A stretch of 64,000 nt of DNA from Bacteroidales bacterium (lineage in GTDB: Bacteria; Bacteroidota; Bacteroidia; Bacteroidales; UBA10428), in NCBI GenBank assembly GCA_016934055.1, contig JAFGTR010000027.1:20579-84578 (forward strand). Direction: 5' to 3'. The translations under genes and the position numbers were made by a program. Of the stretch, positions 18,783 to 28,723 are shown one piece after another; positions within the stretch are counted from its first letter, which is position 1, and each line of letters begins with the position of its first letter. The notes below the pieces were generated by a model that worked only from the letters and a program-made list of their open reading frames with translations, ran no database searches and was not told the origin of the DNA.

Positions 18783-19781
18783 TTATGGAACTTCAATATT
18801 GTTCAATATTTCTGTAATGATATCCTCGGCGGTAACATTTTCCGCTTCTGCTTCATAAGTAAGGCCAATGCGATGCCTCATGACATCATGACAAACGGCT
18901 CTCACATCCTCAGGAATAACATAACCTCTTCGCCTGATAAATGCAAATGCTTTTGCTGCTTTTGCCAGGTTAATGCTGGCGCGAGGTGAACCACCGTAGC
19001 TGATAAGACTGGAAAACTGTTCAAGTTTATATTGAGCCGGAAACCTGGTGGCAAAAACAATATCAAGTATATATTGTTCGATCTTTTCATCCATATATAC
19101 TTCCTTAACAACATTCCTGGCCTTTTTTATGTCTTCAGGTTTAACAATCATTTTTGCCTTCGGAAAATTCATATTCAGATTCTCACGAACAATTAATTTC
19201 TCTTCATCAATAGTCGGATATGTAATAACAACCTTCAGCATAAAACGATCAACCTGTGCTTCAGGCAAAGGATAAGTGCCTTCCTGTTCAATCGGGTTTT
19301 GCGTAGCCAATACCATAAAAGGTTCAGGAAGTTCAAAGGAATGAGAGCCAATTGTGACCTGCTTTTCCTGCATAGCTTCCAGAAGGGCACTTTGTACTTT
19401 GGCAGGTGAACGATTGATTTCATCAGCGAGTATAAGGTTTGCAAACAACGGACCTTTTCTGACAACAAATTCTTCTTTTTTCTGACTGTATATCATGGTA
19501 CCGATCAGATCTGCGGGAAGCAGGTCGGGGGTGAATTGAATACGTGCAAATCCGGCTTCTACAGTATCTGCCAATGTTTTAACAGCCAGTGTTTTAGCCA
19601 GACCTGGAACCCCCTCAAGCAAAACGTGGCCATCTGATAACAAAGCCACCAAAAGGCTGTCGATCAGATGTTTTTGTCCGACAATGACTTTTCTGATTTC
19701 ATTATTGATCATGTCAACAAATGCACTTTCTCTTTCAATTTTCTCATTCAGTTCACGAATCTGAAAAGCTATTTCTCCCAT
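18783..19781 (-). CDS. moxR: MoxR-family AAA+ ATPase
   Basis: A 332-residue AAA+ chaperone-like ATPase. Walker A is GVPGLAKT, Walker B LILADEINR, and the sensor-1 region is LATQNPIEQEGTYPLPEAQ, all standard for MoxR. MoxR proteins remodel or activate vWA-domain proteins, here DUF58, BatA and BatB. It is the first gene of the operon and divergent from truA across a 224-bp gap. No exact Bacteroidetes promoter was found in that gap for either direction. Confidence 0.93.
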   Translation of the reverse strand: MGEIAFQIRELNEKIERESAFVDMINNEIRKVIVGQKHLIDSLLVALLSDGHVLLEGVPGLAKTLAVKTLADTVEAGFARIQFTPDLLPADLIGTMIYSQKKEEFVVRKGPLFANLILADEINRSPAKVQSALLEAMQEKQVTIGSHSFELPEPFMVLATQNPIEQEGTYPLPEAQVDRFMLKVVITYPTIDEEKLIVRENLNMNFPKAKMIVKPEDIKKARNVVKEVYMDEKIEQYILDIVFATRFPAQYKLEQFSSLISYGGSPRASINLAKAAKAFAFIRRRGYVIPEDVRAVCHDVMRHRIGLTYEAEAENVTAEDIITEILNNIEVP

Positions 19782-20005
19782 AATATTTTATTTTATATGA
19801 AAAAGTTTCACTTTATAACACTTAAAATGACAACAACAATATTTATACCATACCGGTTTTATTATTCGAATGCAAATATGTGAACTATTTGAAAATCTCC
19901 CTTTTGTATTCTGTTAAAAATTGTTAAACCAGGAGTAATGAAAATAATTGTTGCTAAAGTTGCCAAAGTATTGCAATTTTAGCTCATTATCTTTTCCCTG
20001 TTAAG

Positions 20006-20764
20006 ATGAAGAAACGGTATTTTATTGAACTTTCTTTTAGAGGGACTGATTTTCATGGCTGGCAGAAACAGCCTAATGCCCATACCATACAAGCTGAAGT
20101 TGACAATGCTCTGTCCACTGTCTTGAAAGAAAAAGTTGCAACTGTCGGGGCAGGCCGGACTGATGCCGGAGTTCATGCACTTTCATATACAGCCCACATT
20201 GATAGTAATGCTTATGATCCTTCTTTAAAGTCACGTTTCATTTACAGTGTTAACAGTATTTTACCTTTGGATATCGCATTAACTGATCTGTATCCGGTTT
20301 CATCCGAAGCCCATGCCCGTTTCAGTGCGCTTTCCAGGACCTATGAGTACAGAATAAACCTTAACAAGAATCCTTTTGAAACCGAATTTTCATGGTATTG
20401 TCCCTATCGTCTTGATGTAGACCTCATGAATAAAGCATCGGCATTATTGCTGAAGGCTGAAAATTTCAAAAGCTTCTGCAAACACCATTCACAGGTTAAA
20501 ACAACAATATGCAAAATTTCACTGGCACACTGGTCATCGGATAAAAACACGATTGTATTTACAATTGAAGCTGACCGCTTTCTGAGAAACATGGTCAGGG
20601 CCATTGTGGGCACATTAATAGAAGTTGGCAGGGGAAGATTTTCACTGGATCAGTTTAATCATATTGTTCTGGCAGGAGACCGGAAAGCAGCAGGCTTGTC
20701 AGCACCTGCAAAGGGATTGTTTTTAACCAAAATAACTTACCCGGACAAACTTAAAATGATATGA
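20006..20764 (+). CDS. truA: tRNA pseudouridine synthase A
   Basis: A 252-residue enzyme that isomerises uridines 38-40 of the tRNA anticodon arm. The catalytic Asp is in GRTDAGVHAL, and RTYEYRI and FLRNMVRAIVGTL are the other family blocks. Length is normal. It reads away from moxR and is followed after 62 bp by the first YfiR-like gene. Confidence 0.95.
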   Translation: MKKRYFIELSFRGTDFHGWQKQPNAHTIQAEVDNALSTVLKEKVATVGAGRTDAGVHALSYTAHIDSNAYDPSLKSRFIYSVNSILPLDIALTDLYPVSSEAHARFSALSRTYEYRINLNKNPFETEFSWYCPYRLDVDLMNKASALLLKAENFKSFCKHHSQVKTTICKISLAHWSSDKNTIVFTIEADRFLRNMVRAIVGTLIEVGRGRFSLDQFNHIVLAGDRKAAGLSAPAKGLFLTKITYPDKLKMI

Positions 20765-20826
20765 CATTATAACATTTCAGATGAATCCTCGTATATTAGT
20801 AAGTTAAAACAATTCATAGGCCTATT

Positions 20827-21339
20827 ATGAAAAAATTGTTATTACTGTTTTTTATATTGACAATGAAAGCCGGTGTATCATATTCTCAAATGGGAATTCC
20901 CAAGGCACAGGCCATGTTCATATTCAATTTTTCAAGACTTATTGAATGGCCTGCTTCATACAGAAACGGCCCGTTCATTATTGGTGTTCTTGGTACATCT
21001 GCTGTTGCAGACGAACTTGATCTTTATACCAAAGGCAAAAAAGTAGGCACCCAGGTTATTCAGGTGGCCAGGTTCAAAACACCTGCGGAAATAAGTTCAT
21101 GCCATATCCTTTTCGTGCCCTTTGCCCGTTCCAAACAATTGGCCGAGATATCTTCCGCCCTCCAGGGGAAAAGCACTCTGATTATTACCGAAAAAAACGG
21201 GGCTTTAAATGATGGATCGGCCATCAATTTTGTCATCCTGGAAAACAAGCTTAAATTCGAACTCAAAGCTGAAAATGCCAGTAAACTTGGCATTAAATTA
21301 AGTTCAAAGCTTGAAGAAATGGCATTATCCGGGGCATGA
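20827..21339 (+). CDS. YfiR/DUF4154-like periplasmic protein, copy 1
   Basis: A 170-residue protein with a signal peptide (YSQ at about 20) and one YfiR-like domain: MFIFNFSRLIEWP at the start, IIGVLG, CHILFVPFAR with a single Cys, and a C-terminal KLGIKLSSKLEEMA. In Pseudomonas, YfiR is a periplasmic repressor of the diguanylate cyclase YfiN; no YfiN-like gene is nearby, so that role cannot be assumed. A paralogue follows at 21506. Confidence 0.78.
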   Translation: MKKLLLLFFILTMKAGVSYSQMGIPKAQAMFIFNFSRLIEWPASYRNGPFIIGVLGTSAVADELDLYTKGKKVGTQVIQVARFKTPAEISSCHILFVPFARSKQLAEISSALQGKSTLIITEKNGALNDGSAINFVILENKLKFELKAENASKLGIKLSSKLEEMALSGA

Positions 21340-21505
21340 AACATCCCTGATCCAGCCAACCCACCTTCCATTTAACATCTGATCCTTCAGTTTTATCTAC
21401 TGAAATCTCCATTTCATCATTTTTTCCTCTGCCTGTATCGAATTGGTTCAACATTTGAATCATTAAAACGTATACATAATAAACAATTGGACAAAGCACC
21501 TCATT

Positions 21506-22015
21506 ATGAAAAAGATATTAGTATTTCTGGCATTCTTGTACCTCACCTTTCCTGTGCAGGCCCAAACCGAAATACCCAAAGCGCAGGCAATGTTTATATA
21601 CAATTTCTCAAGACTTATTGAATGGCCTGTATCATACAGATCGGGGCCTTTTGTAATAGGCATACTGGGGAGTTCCAGTGTAGCTGACGCATTGGAGGTA
21701 TATGCAGCAGGGAAAAAAGTTGGAACACAGGACATCAATATAATAAGATACAAAACTTATGAGGAGTTGAACACCTGTCACATATTGTTTATTCCATTCT
21801 CCCGCACAAAGCAACTGGCAGAAATACAACAAGCAGTTCAGGGCAAAAATGTGCTTTTGATAACAGAAAAAAACGGGGCATTAAACGCCGGAGCAGGTAT
21901 TAATTTTGTGCTGATGTCAAACAAGATAAGATTTGAAATGCAACCTGAGAATATCACCAAATACGGATTAAAATACAGCTCAAAGTTGCAGGAAATGGCC
22001 AAATCCGGCTCCTAA
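21506..22015 (+). CDS. YfiR/DUF4154-like periplasmic protein, copy 2
   Basis: A 169-residue paralogue of the preceding gene, well over half identical along its whole mature length, with a signal peptide (VQAQ) and the same blocks: MFIYNFSRLIEWP, VIGILG, CHILFIPFSR and a KYGLKYSSKLQEMA end. The two copies arose by tandem duplication. Differences cluster in the signal peptide and in the segment after GKKVGTQ. A 166-bp pyrimidine-rich gap separates them, and it may give the second copy its own promoter. The next gene is convergent. Confidence 0.78.
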   Translation: MKKILVFLAFLYLTFPVQAQTEIPKAQAMFIYNFSRLIEWPVSYRSGPFVIGILGSSSVADALEVYAAGKKVGTQDINIIRYKTYEELNTCHILFIPFSRTKQLAEIQQAVQGKNVLLITEKNGALNAGAGINFVLMSNKIRFEMQPENITKYGLKYSSKLQEMAKSGS

Positions 22016-22053
22016 AACAGACAATTCCCTGACTTATTGTTTCGCTGACACAA

Positions 22054-22800
22054 TTATGAGTTCCAGATTTCCCAAGCTTTCTCTGCCTGGAGGTGCAACA
22101 TCTTCAACCCGTTAATTGTTCGCGCTCCCATTTCCTTTCCTTTTTTGAGGAAAACCGTTTCCAACGGATTATATATCAGGTCGTACAAAAGGTGTTTTTC
22201 TGTTATGAATTCATATGGAATATCCGGGCACATTTCTTCATCAGGATACATCCCAACAGGAGATGTATTAACCACAAGCGGAAAATTATACAAAACAGGA
22301 CCGCACAATTCTTCATAAGAGATATGATCTCCGCTCCTTGGATGACGGGAAACAAAAAGACAAGATATGCCCATGTTCTTCAACACATATGAAACTGCCT
22401 TAGAAGCTCCTCCTGTCCCTATTATTAAAGCATTTTTTACCTTCTTTCCAACCAATGGTTTCAGGGATGCATAAAAACCATAGGCATCAGTATTATATCC
22501 TTTTAGGATAGTTTTATCTTTTTCACGGATTATTTTAATAGTATTTACCGCACCAATGGCACTGGCATTTTCATCAAGTTTGTTGAGAAAGGAAAGTATT
22601 TTTTCCTTATGCGGAATGGTAACATTTAATCCTTCCAACTCAGAATGATCTGCAATCAGCAGAGGTAATTCGTCAGGCGACTGCATGGGAAAATTCTCAT
22701 ACCGACAATCATTCAGTTTCTCCTGCACAAATTTTTCTGAAAAGTACTTCTTTGAAAAGGAATGTGATAACGGATACCCTATGAGGCCAAATAATCTCAT
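22054..22800 (-). CDS. aroE: Shikimate dehydrogenase
   Basis: A 248-residue NADP-dependent enzyme that reduces 3-dehydroshikimate in aromatic amino acid synthesis. Seen: GYPLSHSFS at the N-terminus, catalytic Lys in NVTIPHKE, the Asp in GYNTDAYG, the dinucleotide loop IGTGGASKAV and DLIYNPLET near the end. All are normal. It lies 15 bp after comA and is probably co-transcribed with it. Confidence 0.94.
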   Translation of the reverse strand: MRLFGLIGYPLSHSFSKKYFSEKFVQEKLNDCRYENFPMQSPDELPLLIADHSELEGLNVTIPHKEKILSFLNKLDENASAIGAVNTIKIIREKDKTILKGYNTDAYGFYASLKPLVGKKVKNALIIGTGGASKAVSYVLKNMGISCLFVSRHPRSGDHISYEELCGPVLYNFPLVVNTSPVGMYPDEEMCPDIPYEFITEKHLLYDLIYNPLETVFLKKGKEMGARTINGLKMLHLQAEKAWEIWNS

Positions 22801-22815
22801 GCCAGGTTTAAAACT

Positions 22816-23625
22816 TTAAAGTGCCTTATATTTGTCGGAATCAGGCCTGTAGTTTTTAAGCTCATCCGGAAGAAAATCAAAGAATGTATCTCCGCGCAAG
22901 CCTAACCTCAAGCATTCAAGAGGAATAATATCAACAGGTGCAATGTTGCCCAGGTTAACAGCTGCACCAAGGAGTTTGATGAACCATACCTGTTGCTTTC
23001 CTGTTGGAGCTTCCCAAAGTATTTTTTCAGAATCTATCTGACCGGTAATATGTGAAATAAGTTCTTCATTGGCTGATCCATCTTTATGGTAAATCCCAAC
23101 AGTCCCGCTTTCACGTGCCTCAGCAATTACTTTCCATGATCCTTCTGCGAGCTCTGTTTTCATCATGGCAATCCATATTTCATCCGGAATTTCAACGCCC
23201 TTTTGCTTTGAACCCACCTCTGAAAGAACTGTGACATATCTCGACAATTTCCTGATGTAATCGAGTTTTTGTTCATGTGGCATGTACATAGAACCATCTG
23301 ATATTTCTGCAGTATCCAGTTTTAATTTTTCCAGCAGTTTTAAATATTCATCGAACATTCCCCTTATGGCAAAAACTTCAAAAAGAGTACCACCTAAATA
23401 TACTTTTATTTTGGCTTCCTGATACAATCTGATTTTGGTTTCAATCAGGTCTGTGGTAACAATGGCTGTGCCAAATCCAAGTTTTACGATATCGGCATAT
23501 TTGCCTGCTGTTTCAATAAAGTTCTCAACTTCACGGATGCTCAATCCCTTATCCATCATCATGGTTATGCCGTTTTTCCTTGGCTTTTCCGGGCGATCAG
23601 GCATATAAGGCAATTTAATTTCCAT
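22816..23625 (-). CDS. comA: Phosphosulfolactate synthase (ComA family)
   Basis: A 269-residue TIM-barrel enzyme adding sulfite to phosphoenolpyruvate to give phosphosulfolactate, first known from coenzyme M synthesis in methanogens. Family blocks are RKNGITMMMDKGLS, DIVKLGFGTA and KVYLGGTLFE, then LSEVGSK and EAPTGKQQVWFI. Bacteroidetes have no coenzyme M, so the product may feed cysteate for sulfonolipids (inference). The next enzyme, ComB, is encoded at 32409. Leads aroE with a 15-bp gap. A TATTTTTG -7 box lies at 23664-23671. Confidence 0.88.
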   Translation of the reverse strand: MEIKLPYMPDRPEKPRKNGITMMMDKGLSIREVENFIETAGKYADIVKLGFGTAIVTTDLIETKIRLYQEAKIKVYLGGTLFEVFAIRGMFDEYLKLLEKLKLDTAEISDGSMYMPHEQKLDYIRKLSRYVTVLSEVGSKQKGVEIPDEIWIAMMKTELAEGSWKVIAEARESGTVGIYHKDGSANEELISHITGQIDSEKILWEAPTGKQQVWFIKLLGAAVNLGNIAPVDIIPLECLRLGLRGDTFFDFLPDELKNYRPDSDKYKAL

Positions 23626-23663
23626 ACAGATAAGCTTTTAATTTAAAAAATATTATATAAGAA

Positions 23664-23671
23664 CAAAAATA
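23664..23671 (-). promoter_or_regulatory. Possible -7 box for comA-aroE
   Basis: TATTTTTG on the minus strand fits TAnnTTTG and lies 38 bp before comA. There is no matching TTTG at the usual -33 distance, so this is a weak call. Confidence 0.28.
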
Positions 23672-23735
23672 ACAATTTTTCCGGTCTCCTTTACCGGTAG
23701 CTTATTCATAACCTTTTCAGGTTAACCTCCATTCA

Positions 23736-26318
23736 TCAGGGTGTGACAGCCTGATATGCAATATCCAGTGCACTTTTATTCTCGTCAAATAATGTCGTCA
23801 GTTCAACAACCAGCTTATTATCCTGACCAAGTTCCCTGGTTATAATGTTCAGGTGTATCTCCAATTCTGCAAGAATTGATAATCCTGTCCGATAGTTTTT
23901 ATTAACCTGATCATTATTTTTAATGTTTAGTTTTGTTTCTAAAATTCCAGCCAGTGCATCATTAAACAGGATTAACTCTTTTGCAGCAGCAACGCCATAA
24001 CGTGAAACAAGAACTTTCCATAAAGAAAAATCCATATCATAGGCCTCCATGTTCCAATAAAAGTCGAGAGCTGTGAGCATCTTAATTTCTTCAATCTCAG
24101 AATGAACGCTTTGATTGATCATCACGCGGTCATGCCTTATCATATTCAGATAATAATGCAATTCAGCATTGCTGTATGGCTCAAATATATTGTAAAGTCT
24201 GAGCTTACGGGGATAGTAAGGTTCAGATCCTCCGTAATATACTTTCCCTGAAGCTGTCAGAAAAGAATTATCCATCAACACTGGTGTATTATTCAGTAAT
24301 TTCTTGTATCTGAAGATGTCTGCAGCATCGGTCTTCACTGTATAAAATGAGCTTCCTGACCAAAGGAATGAAGTATTTTCATCCAGGTCATTCATCATAG
24401 CAGCCATATAGACATCGGCATAACCCAAAGAAAAATCCACAAGTTCATTATTATACCAGGGTAGACAATACTCCATAATTCCTGCCGGATAATGATTCTG
24501 CATATATTGCTGTAATCTCCGTATTAAATGTATCTCATCTCTGAAGTTCTCCGCAAATTCAAGAACATCCGATAAATTGTACTCAAGAGTAGAATCCTCA
24601 GGGCATATAAAAGATGGGGCAATAGCCATTCCCAATGCATATGAATGCTGTCCGGCATTGATCAGTCTCTTAATCAAAGCTTCGTTCATCCTGTCTTCAT
24701 GGAGGATTGTCTCATGCAACATTTTTTCAGCTGAATGTCTCATGGGAAAACTATCGGTGAAAACAGGTGCTACCCATTGCATGAACCGAAACATATTCGA
24801 ATGTCCCCATACATTATCCAAATGCTCCAGTGAATTCATATAAAAATGCAATGGCATATTCAGATTGACACCAATATAGGCCCCGTTAAGTTTATAAGGT
24901 AGAAGTTTCTGAATGGTTTTCAGATTGTTATCAAGTTCGGACTGATTCTGCCAGGCATTAACAGTGAAAAAGCGCTGCCGGATATCGGGATAGTCAATAA
25001 TCCTGGCATTATAAAGAACGGGGCACTGGTTATCAAATAACTGAAGGACAGTTGCAGCAGCATAATAGTCACCGGTTTCATTGTTTCCGGCTAGAAATAA
25101 CACATTTGGGATATCATTGCTGGTATAAACAAAATAGCCCTGATCATGATCAACAATACTTTTTATCGGTAATATGTCCTTGTATTTTTTATACAACAAA
25201 GTCTTTCCGACACTAAAAATAATTTTAGATTGCTTAAGCTCATCATCACTTATAGAGGATTGCACAGTAATATTTTCAGTAATCTTGCTGTCAGCACCTG
25301 CGATTTTCAGTAAATGTATTATTCTCTCTTTTAATAAGGAAGCCGCCATTTGCAATGATTTATCATGATGAACCGGGACAATTATCTTTGGAAGGGTTTC
25401 CACACCCTGTTCCTTTTTATATAAAACCACAGATTCCATTTTAGTGATCTCTCTGGGTGTTGGAATAATCAAATCGTGCTTGGTAAGAGAGGAATCTATA
25501 ATTTCCCGGAACCGTTCAAGGGGGGTGAAATTGGCATTGGTATAGTGAAAATCGATATCATCGATCCACATTGTACCGGTTCCTTTTAATCCTATGTACA
25601 ACCTGACATATCGGGAATCATCAGGAATATCGCCTTCGCTGAAGGGGAAATTATGTGATTTGCCAATGATTCTGCCCCACTCAAATGTTTTAATATGATC
25701 ATAATTTGCAAAAGAAAGTGATTTAAAAGCGTTATCAATCTTTTGATCTTTATAAGGCATGAGGTAACGAGAGTCAATCTGTATCTTGCTCTTATCGTAA
25801 AAAATCAGTTTTATATCAATAGCATCATACATCCTGGTACCCAACCTTACACTGTATGGTCTGACATCTGACAAGCGGGTATAGAATGAAAAAGAATAAT
25901 TGCCCGGAATAACCCTGATAAAATTGCTCATAATGCCATCTCCTTTTTCAACAAATTCATCAGTGGAAGTCCGGGTAATCTTAACAGCCCGTTGCCCTGA
26001 GAATATCTCACTGGCAGACAGGGTTGTGTCAGTAATCAGATCAATCCATTGAACATTATTACCGACTTTGTGCCAGCCGTCGACAGAGAATGATTTTCGC
26101 AGGGAATCGACAACCAGCCATTTACCTGTTTCAAAAGATGGATTATAAATAAGATTTTCTTTTTCAGCCTTTTGCTGACGAATCCAATAAGGGATGGCCA
26201 AAGGATCGTGGCTTGACCAGGCGGGGGAACGATATTCACTGCTTCCAGGCTGGCAGGAATAGCATAATAAGCCCGCAATGATTAAATGTAATATTATTTT
26301 CAGTCTAATATCTTTCAT
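23736..26318 (-). CDS. Large lipoprotein resembling GH84 beta-N-acetylglucosaminidases, active site not recognisable
   Basis: From ATG 26318 (preferred over 26351 because it begins the signal peptide) this is 860 residues. It has a lipoprotein-type signal ending CYSC, a galactose-binding-like domain (about 35-265, with NPSFETG at its start and MWIDDIDF at its end), a GH20b/GH84-type N-terminal domain with PTPREI and DHDQGYFVY, and a barrel-like region with DYPDIRQRFF. Later SFLWSGSSFY recalls the GH84 WTG block. The catalytic Asp-Asp pair of GH84 is not visible in the expected place. It may be a carbohydrate-binding or diverged hydrolase, on the outer membrane or in the periplasm. The fold call is moderate. 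Confidence 0.6.
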   Translation of the reverse strand: MKDIRLKIILHLIIAGLLCYSCQPGSSEYRSPAWSSHDPLAIPYWIRQQKAEKENLIYNPSFETGKWLVVDSLRKSFSVDGWHKVGNNVQWIDLITDTTLSASEIFSGQRAVKITRTSTDEFVEKGDGIMSNFIRVIPGNYSFSFYTRLSDVRPYSVRLGTRMYDAIDIKLIFYDKSKIQIDSRYLMPYKDQKIDNAFKSLSFANYDHIKTFEWGRIIGKSHNFPFSEGDIPDDSRYVRLYIGLKGTGTMWIDDIDFHYTNANFTPLERFREIIDSSLTKHDLIIPTPREITKMESVVLYKKEQGVETLPKIIVPVHHDKSLQMAASLLKERIIHLLKIAGADSKITENITVQSSISDDELKQSKIIFSVGKTLLYKKYKDILPIKSIVDHDQGYFVYTSNDIPNVLFLAGNNETGDYYAAATVLQLFDNQCPVLYNARIIDYPDIRQRFFTVNAWQNQSELDNNLKTIQKLLPYKLNGAYIGVNLNMPLHFYMNSLEHLDNVWGHSNMFRFMQWVAPVFTDSFPMRHSAEKMLHETILHEDRMNEALIKRLINAGQHSYALGMAIAPSFICPEDSTLEYNLSDVLEFAENFRDEIHLIRRLQQYMQNHYPAGIMEYCLPWYNNELVDFSLGYADVYMAAMMNDLDENTSFLWSGSSFYTVKTDAADIFRYKKLLNNTPVLMDNSFLTASGKVYYGGSEPYYPRKLRLYNIFEPYSNAELHYYLNMIRHDRVMINQSVHSEIEEIKMLTALDFYWNMEAYDMDFSLWKVLVSRYGVAAAKELILFNDALAGILETKLNIKNNDQVNKNYRTGLSILAELEIHLNIITRELGQDNKLVVELTTLFDENKSALDIAYQAVTP

Positions 26319-26387
26319 TCTGTTATATCTGAACATATGAATACAGAGCACTCATAAGAGTAAACTCGTAAACCACAAGGATATCTC

Positions 26388-27269
26388 TTAAGGGTATATT
26401 GTTCTTTTTGCCGAAAGCATTGTGTTTTTTAATAAAGCGATTACTGTTAGCAAGCCCACACCGCCAGGGACCGGCGTGATGTAACTGCATTTAGGGGCCA
26501 CTTCATCAAATTTAACGTCGCCGATCAATTTCCAGCCTGATTTGGTCACTGACGATTTTATTCTGGTTATACCGACATCAATAACCACAGCACCCTCTTT
26601 TACCATATCGGCCTTAATAAATTCCGCTTGCCCCAGGGCTGCAATTAATATATCAGCCTGACTTACAATCTCTTTAAGATTTAAAGTTTTACTATGACAC
26701 AAGGTAACGGTAGCATCTCCCGGATACCCTTTGCGGGAAAGCAATATGCTTACCGGCTTACCAACAATATTACTTCTGCCAACCACAACACATGATTTCC
26801 CTTCCGTCGGTATATTATACCTTTTAATCATTTCCAGTATCCCTGCCGGCGTGGCTGAAATATAAGAAGGCATGCCAATAACCATACGGCCAAGGTTAAC
26901 AGGATGAAAACCATCAACGTCTTTTCTATAGTCAATGGCTTCAATAACATTTCGTTCTGAAATATGAGGAGGCAGAGGCAGTTGAACAATCAGCCCGTCG
27001 ATATCATCATCCATGTTGAGTTCAACAATTTTTGCGAGTAACTCATTTTCCGGAATATCAACTTCAAAACGCACGAGTGTTGATTTAAAACCAACTTCAT
27101 GACAAGCTTTGACTTTTCCTGAAACATAGGTCTCACTTGCACCATCATGACCTACAAGAATGGTAGCAAGATGAGGCGTTTTGCCCCCTGATGCCTTAAA
27201 CTGAATGACCTCAGAAGCTATTTCAGTTTTCATTTCAGAGGCCATTTTTTTCCCGTCAAGCAGTTGCAT
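26388..27269 (-). CDS. folD: Methylenetetrahydrofolate dehydrogenase/cyclohydrolase
   Basis: A 293-residue bifunctional enzyme of one-carbon metabolism. Catalytic Lys lies in [23 protein letters not shown], the NADP loop [14 protein letters not shown] and [11 protein letters not shown] are also present. All are standard. It follows ffh on the same strand after 63 bp. Confidence 0.96.
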   Translation of the reverse strand: MQLLDGKKMASEMKTEIASEVIQFKASGGKTPHLATILVGHDGASETYVSGKVKACHEVGFKSTLVRFEVDIPENELLAKIVELNMDDDIDGLIVQLPLPPHISERNVIEAIDYRKDVDGFHPVNLGRMVIGMPSYISATPAGILEMIKRYNIPTEGKSCVVVGRSNIVGKPVSILLSRKGYPGDATVTLCHSKTLNLKEIVSQADILIAALGQAEFIKADMVKEGAVVIDVGITRIKSSVTKSGWKLIGDVKFDEVAPKCSYITPVPGGVGLLTVIALLKNTMLSAKRTIYP

Positions 27270-27332
27270 ACTCAGTAGTTTTGGGTTATAATCAATTCAA
27301 GTCAATGCAGGCATGAGCTGAATCGGTCAGGA

Positions 27333-28667
27333 TTACCCTCTGAATTGACGCATACTGGACATAGCGCGCATCATATTCTTTCCTCCCGACATCATCTTCA
27401 TCATTTTCCGGGTTTCATCATATTGTTTGATGAGCCTGTTAACATCCTGAACAGAAGTCCCGCTTCCATCAGCAATACGTTTTCTGCGTGAGCCGTTAAG
27501 TATCTCCGGGGCTGATCTTTCCAGAGGAGTCATTGAATAAATAATAGCTTCAATACCCTTGAAGGCATCATCATCGAGATCCATATTCTTTATAGCTTTG
27601 CCTACTCCCGGTATCATAGATGCCAGATCTTTAACATTGCCCATCTTTTTTATCTGCTGTATCTGATTCAGAAAATCATCAAGGCCAAATTGATTTTTTG
27701 CAATTTTTTTCTGCAGCTTTCTGGCTTCATCTATATCAAATTGTTCCTGCGCCTTTTCAACCAGTGTAACAATATCACCCATGCCCAGTATTCTGTCGGC
27801 CATACGTGCAGGGTAAAAGACTTCTATGGAATCAGGTTTCTCACCCGCGCTAATAAATTTTATTGGTTTATCAACAACCGAGCGAATGGAGAGAGCTGCC
27901 CCACCCCGTGTATCGCCATCGAGCTTAGTCAGTACCACACCATCAAATCCAAGTCTCTCATTAAATTCCCTGGCTGTATTAACAGCATCCTGTCCGGTCA
28001 TTGAATCTACCACAAAAAGCACCTCCTGCGGACTAATGGCTTTCTTTACGGCGGTAATCTCTTTCATCATCTCCTCATCAATAGCAAGACGTCCGGCAGT
28101 GTCGACAATAACCAGATCATGGCCAAGCCTTTTTGCCTCTTTAATTCCAGTCTGTGCAATTTTTATTGGATTTTGATTCCCTTCCTCTGTATAAACAGGT
28201 ACATTAATCTGTTGCCCCAGAATTTTTAATTGTTCAATAGCTGCGGGTCGGTATACATCGCCTGCAATAAGTATAGGACTCTTTCCTTTCCTGGAACGCA
28301 GGTATGAAGCCAGCTTAGCTGCAAAAGTTGTTTTTCCCGAACCCTGTAATCCTGCAATTAATACTATAGAAGGACTGCCTTTGAGGGTAATATCCACATT
28401 GGTACTGCCCATAAGTTTAACCAGTTCATCATGGACGATTTTGACCATCATTTGACCTGGTTTAACCGACACCAGTATTTTTTCACCCAGTGCCTTCTGC
28501 TTCACTGTATCAGTGAAGTTCTTTGCAATTTTATAATTCACATCAGCATCCAGTAAAGCACGACGGACCTCTTTCAGTGTCTCAGCCACATTTATTTCTG
28601 TGATCCTGCCCTGCCCCCTGAGTATCCTAAATGACTGTTCCAGTCTTTCTGACAAGCTTTCAAACAT
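27333..28667 (-). CDS. ffh: Signal recognition particle protein Ffh
   Basis: A 444-residue SRP54 GTPase that binds 4.5S RNA and signal sequences during co-translational targeting. N domain (1-85), G domain with GLQGSGKTT, DTAGR, TKLDGD and GGAALS, and a methionine-rich M domain with the RNA-binding GSRRKRIADGSG. All are intact. It ends in a short RQFRG tail. No SRP RNA gene was seen beside it. Confidence 0.97.
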   Translation of the reverse strand: MFESLSERLEQSFRILRGQGRITEINVAETLKEVRRALLDADVNYKIAKNFTDTVKQKALGEKILVSVKPGQMMVKIVHDELVKLMGSTNVDITLKGSPSIVLIAGLQGSGKTTFAAKLASYLRSRKGKSPILIAGDVYRPAAIEQLKILGQQINVPVYTEEGNQNPIKIAQTGIKEAKRLGHDLVIVDTAGRLAIDEEMMKEITAVKKAISPQEVLFVVDSMTGQDAVNTAREFNERLGFDGVVLTKLDGDTRGGAALSIRSVVDKPIKFISAGEKPDSIEVFYPARMADRILGMGDIVTLVEKAQEQFDIDEARKLQKKIAKNQFGLDDFLNQIQQIKKMGNVKDLASMIPGVGKAIKNMDLDDDAFKGIEAIIYSMTPLERSAPEILNGSRRKRIADGSGTSVQDVNRLIKQYDETRKMMKMMSGGKNMMRAMSSMRQFRG

Positions 28668-28687
28668 GCTGCTTTATTTTATGTTTA

Positions 28688-28695
28688 CAAATTTA
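28688..28695 (-). promoter_or_regulatory. Possible -7 box for ffh
   Basis: TAAATTTG on the minus strand matches TAnnTTTG, 20 bp before the ffh start. ATTG, one base off the -33 element, lies 21 bp further upstream. This would let ffh be read apart from argS. Weak to moderate. Confidence 0.33.
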
Positions 28696-28723
28696 ATCAT
28701 TTACGCATCCGATATCCAATTTT

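Noticed and set aside
23681..23700. CCGGT...ACCGG hairpin upstream of comA
   Set aside because: There is no T run on either strand after it, and it is not placed to end a gene, so not called a terminator.
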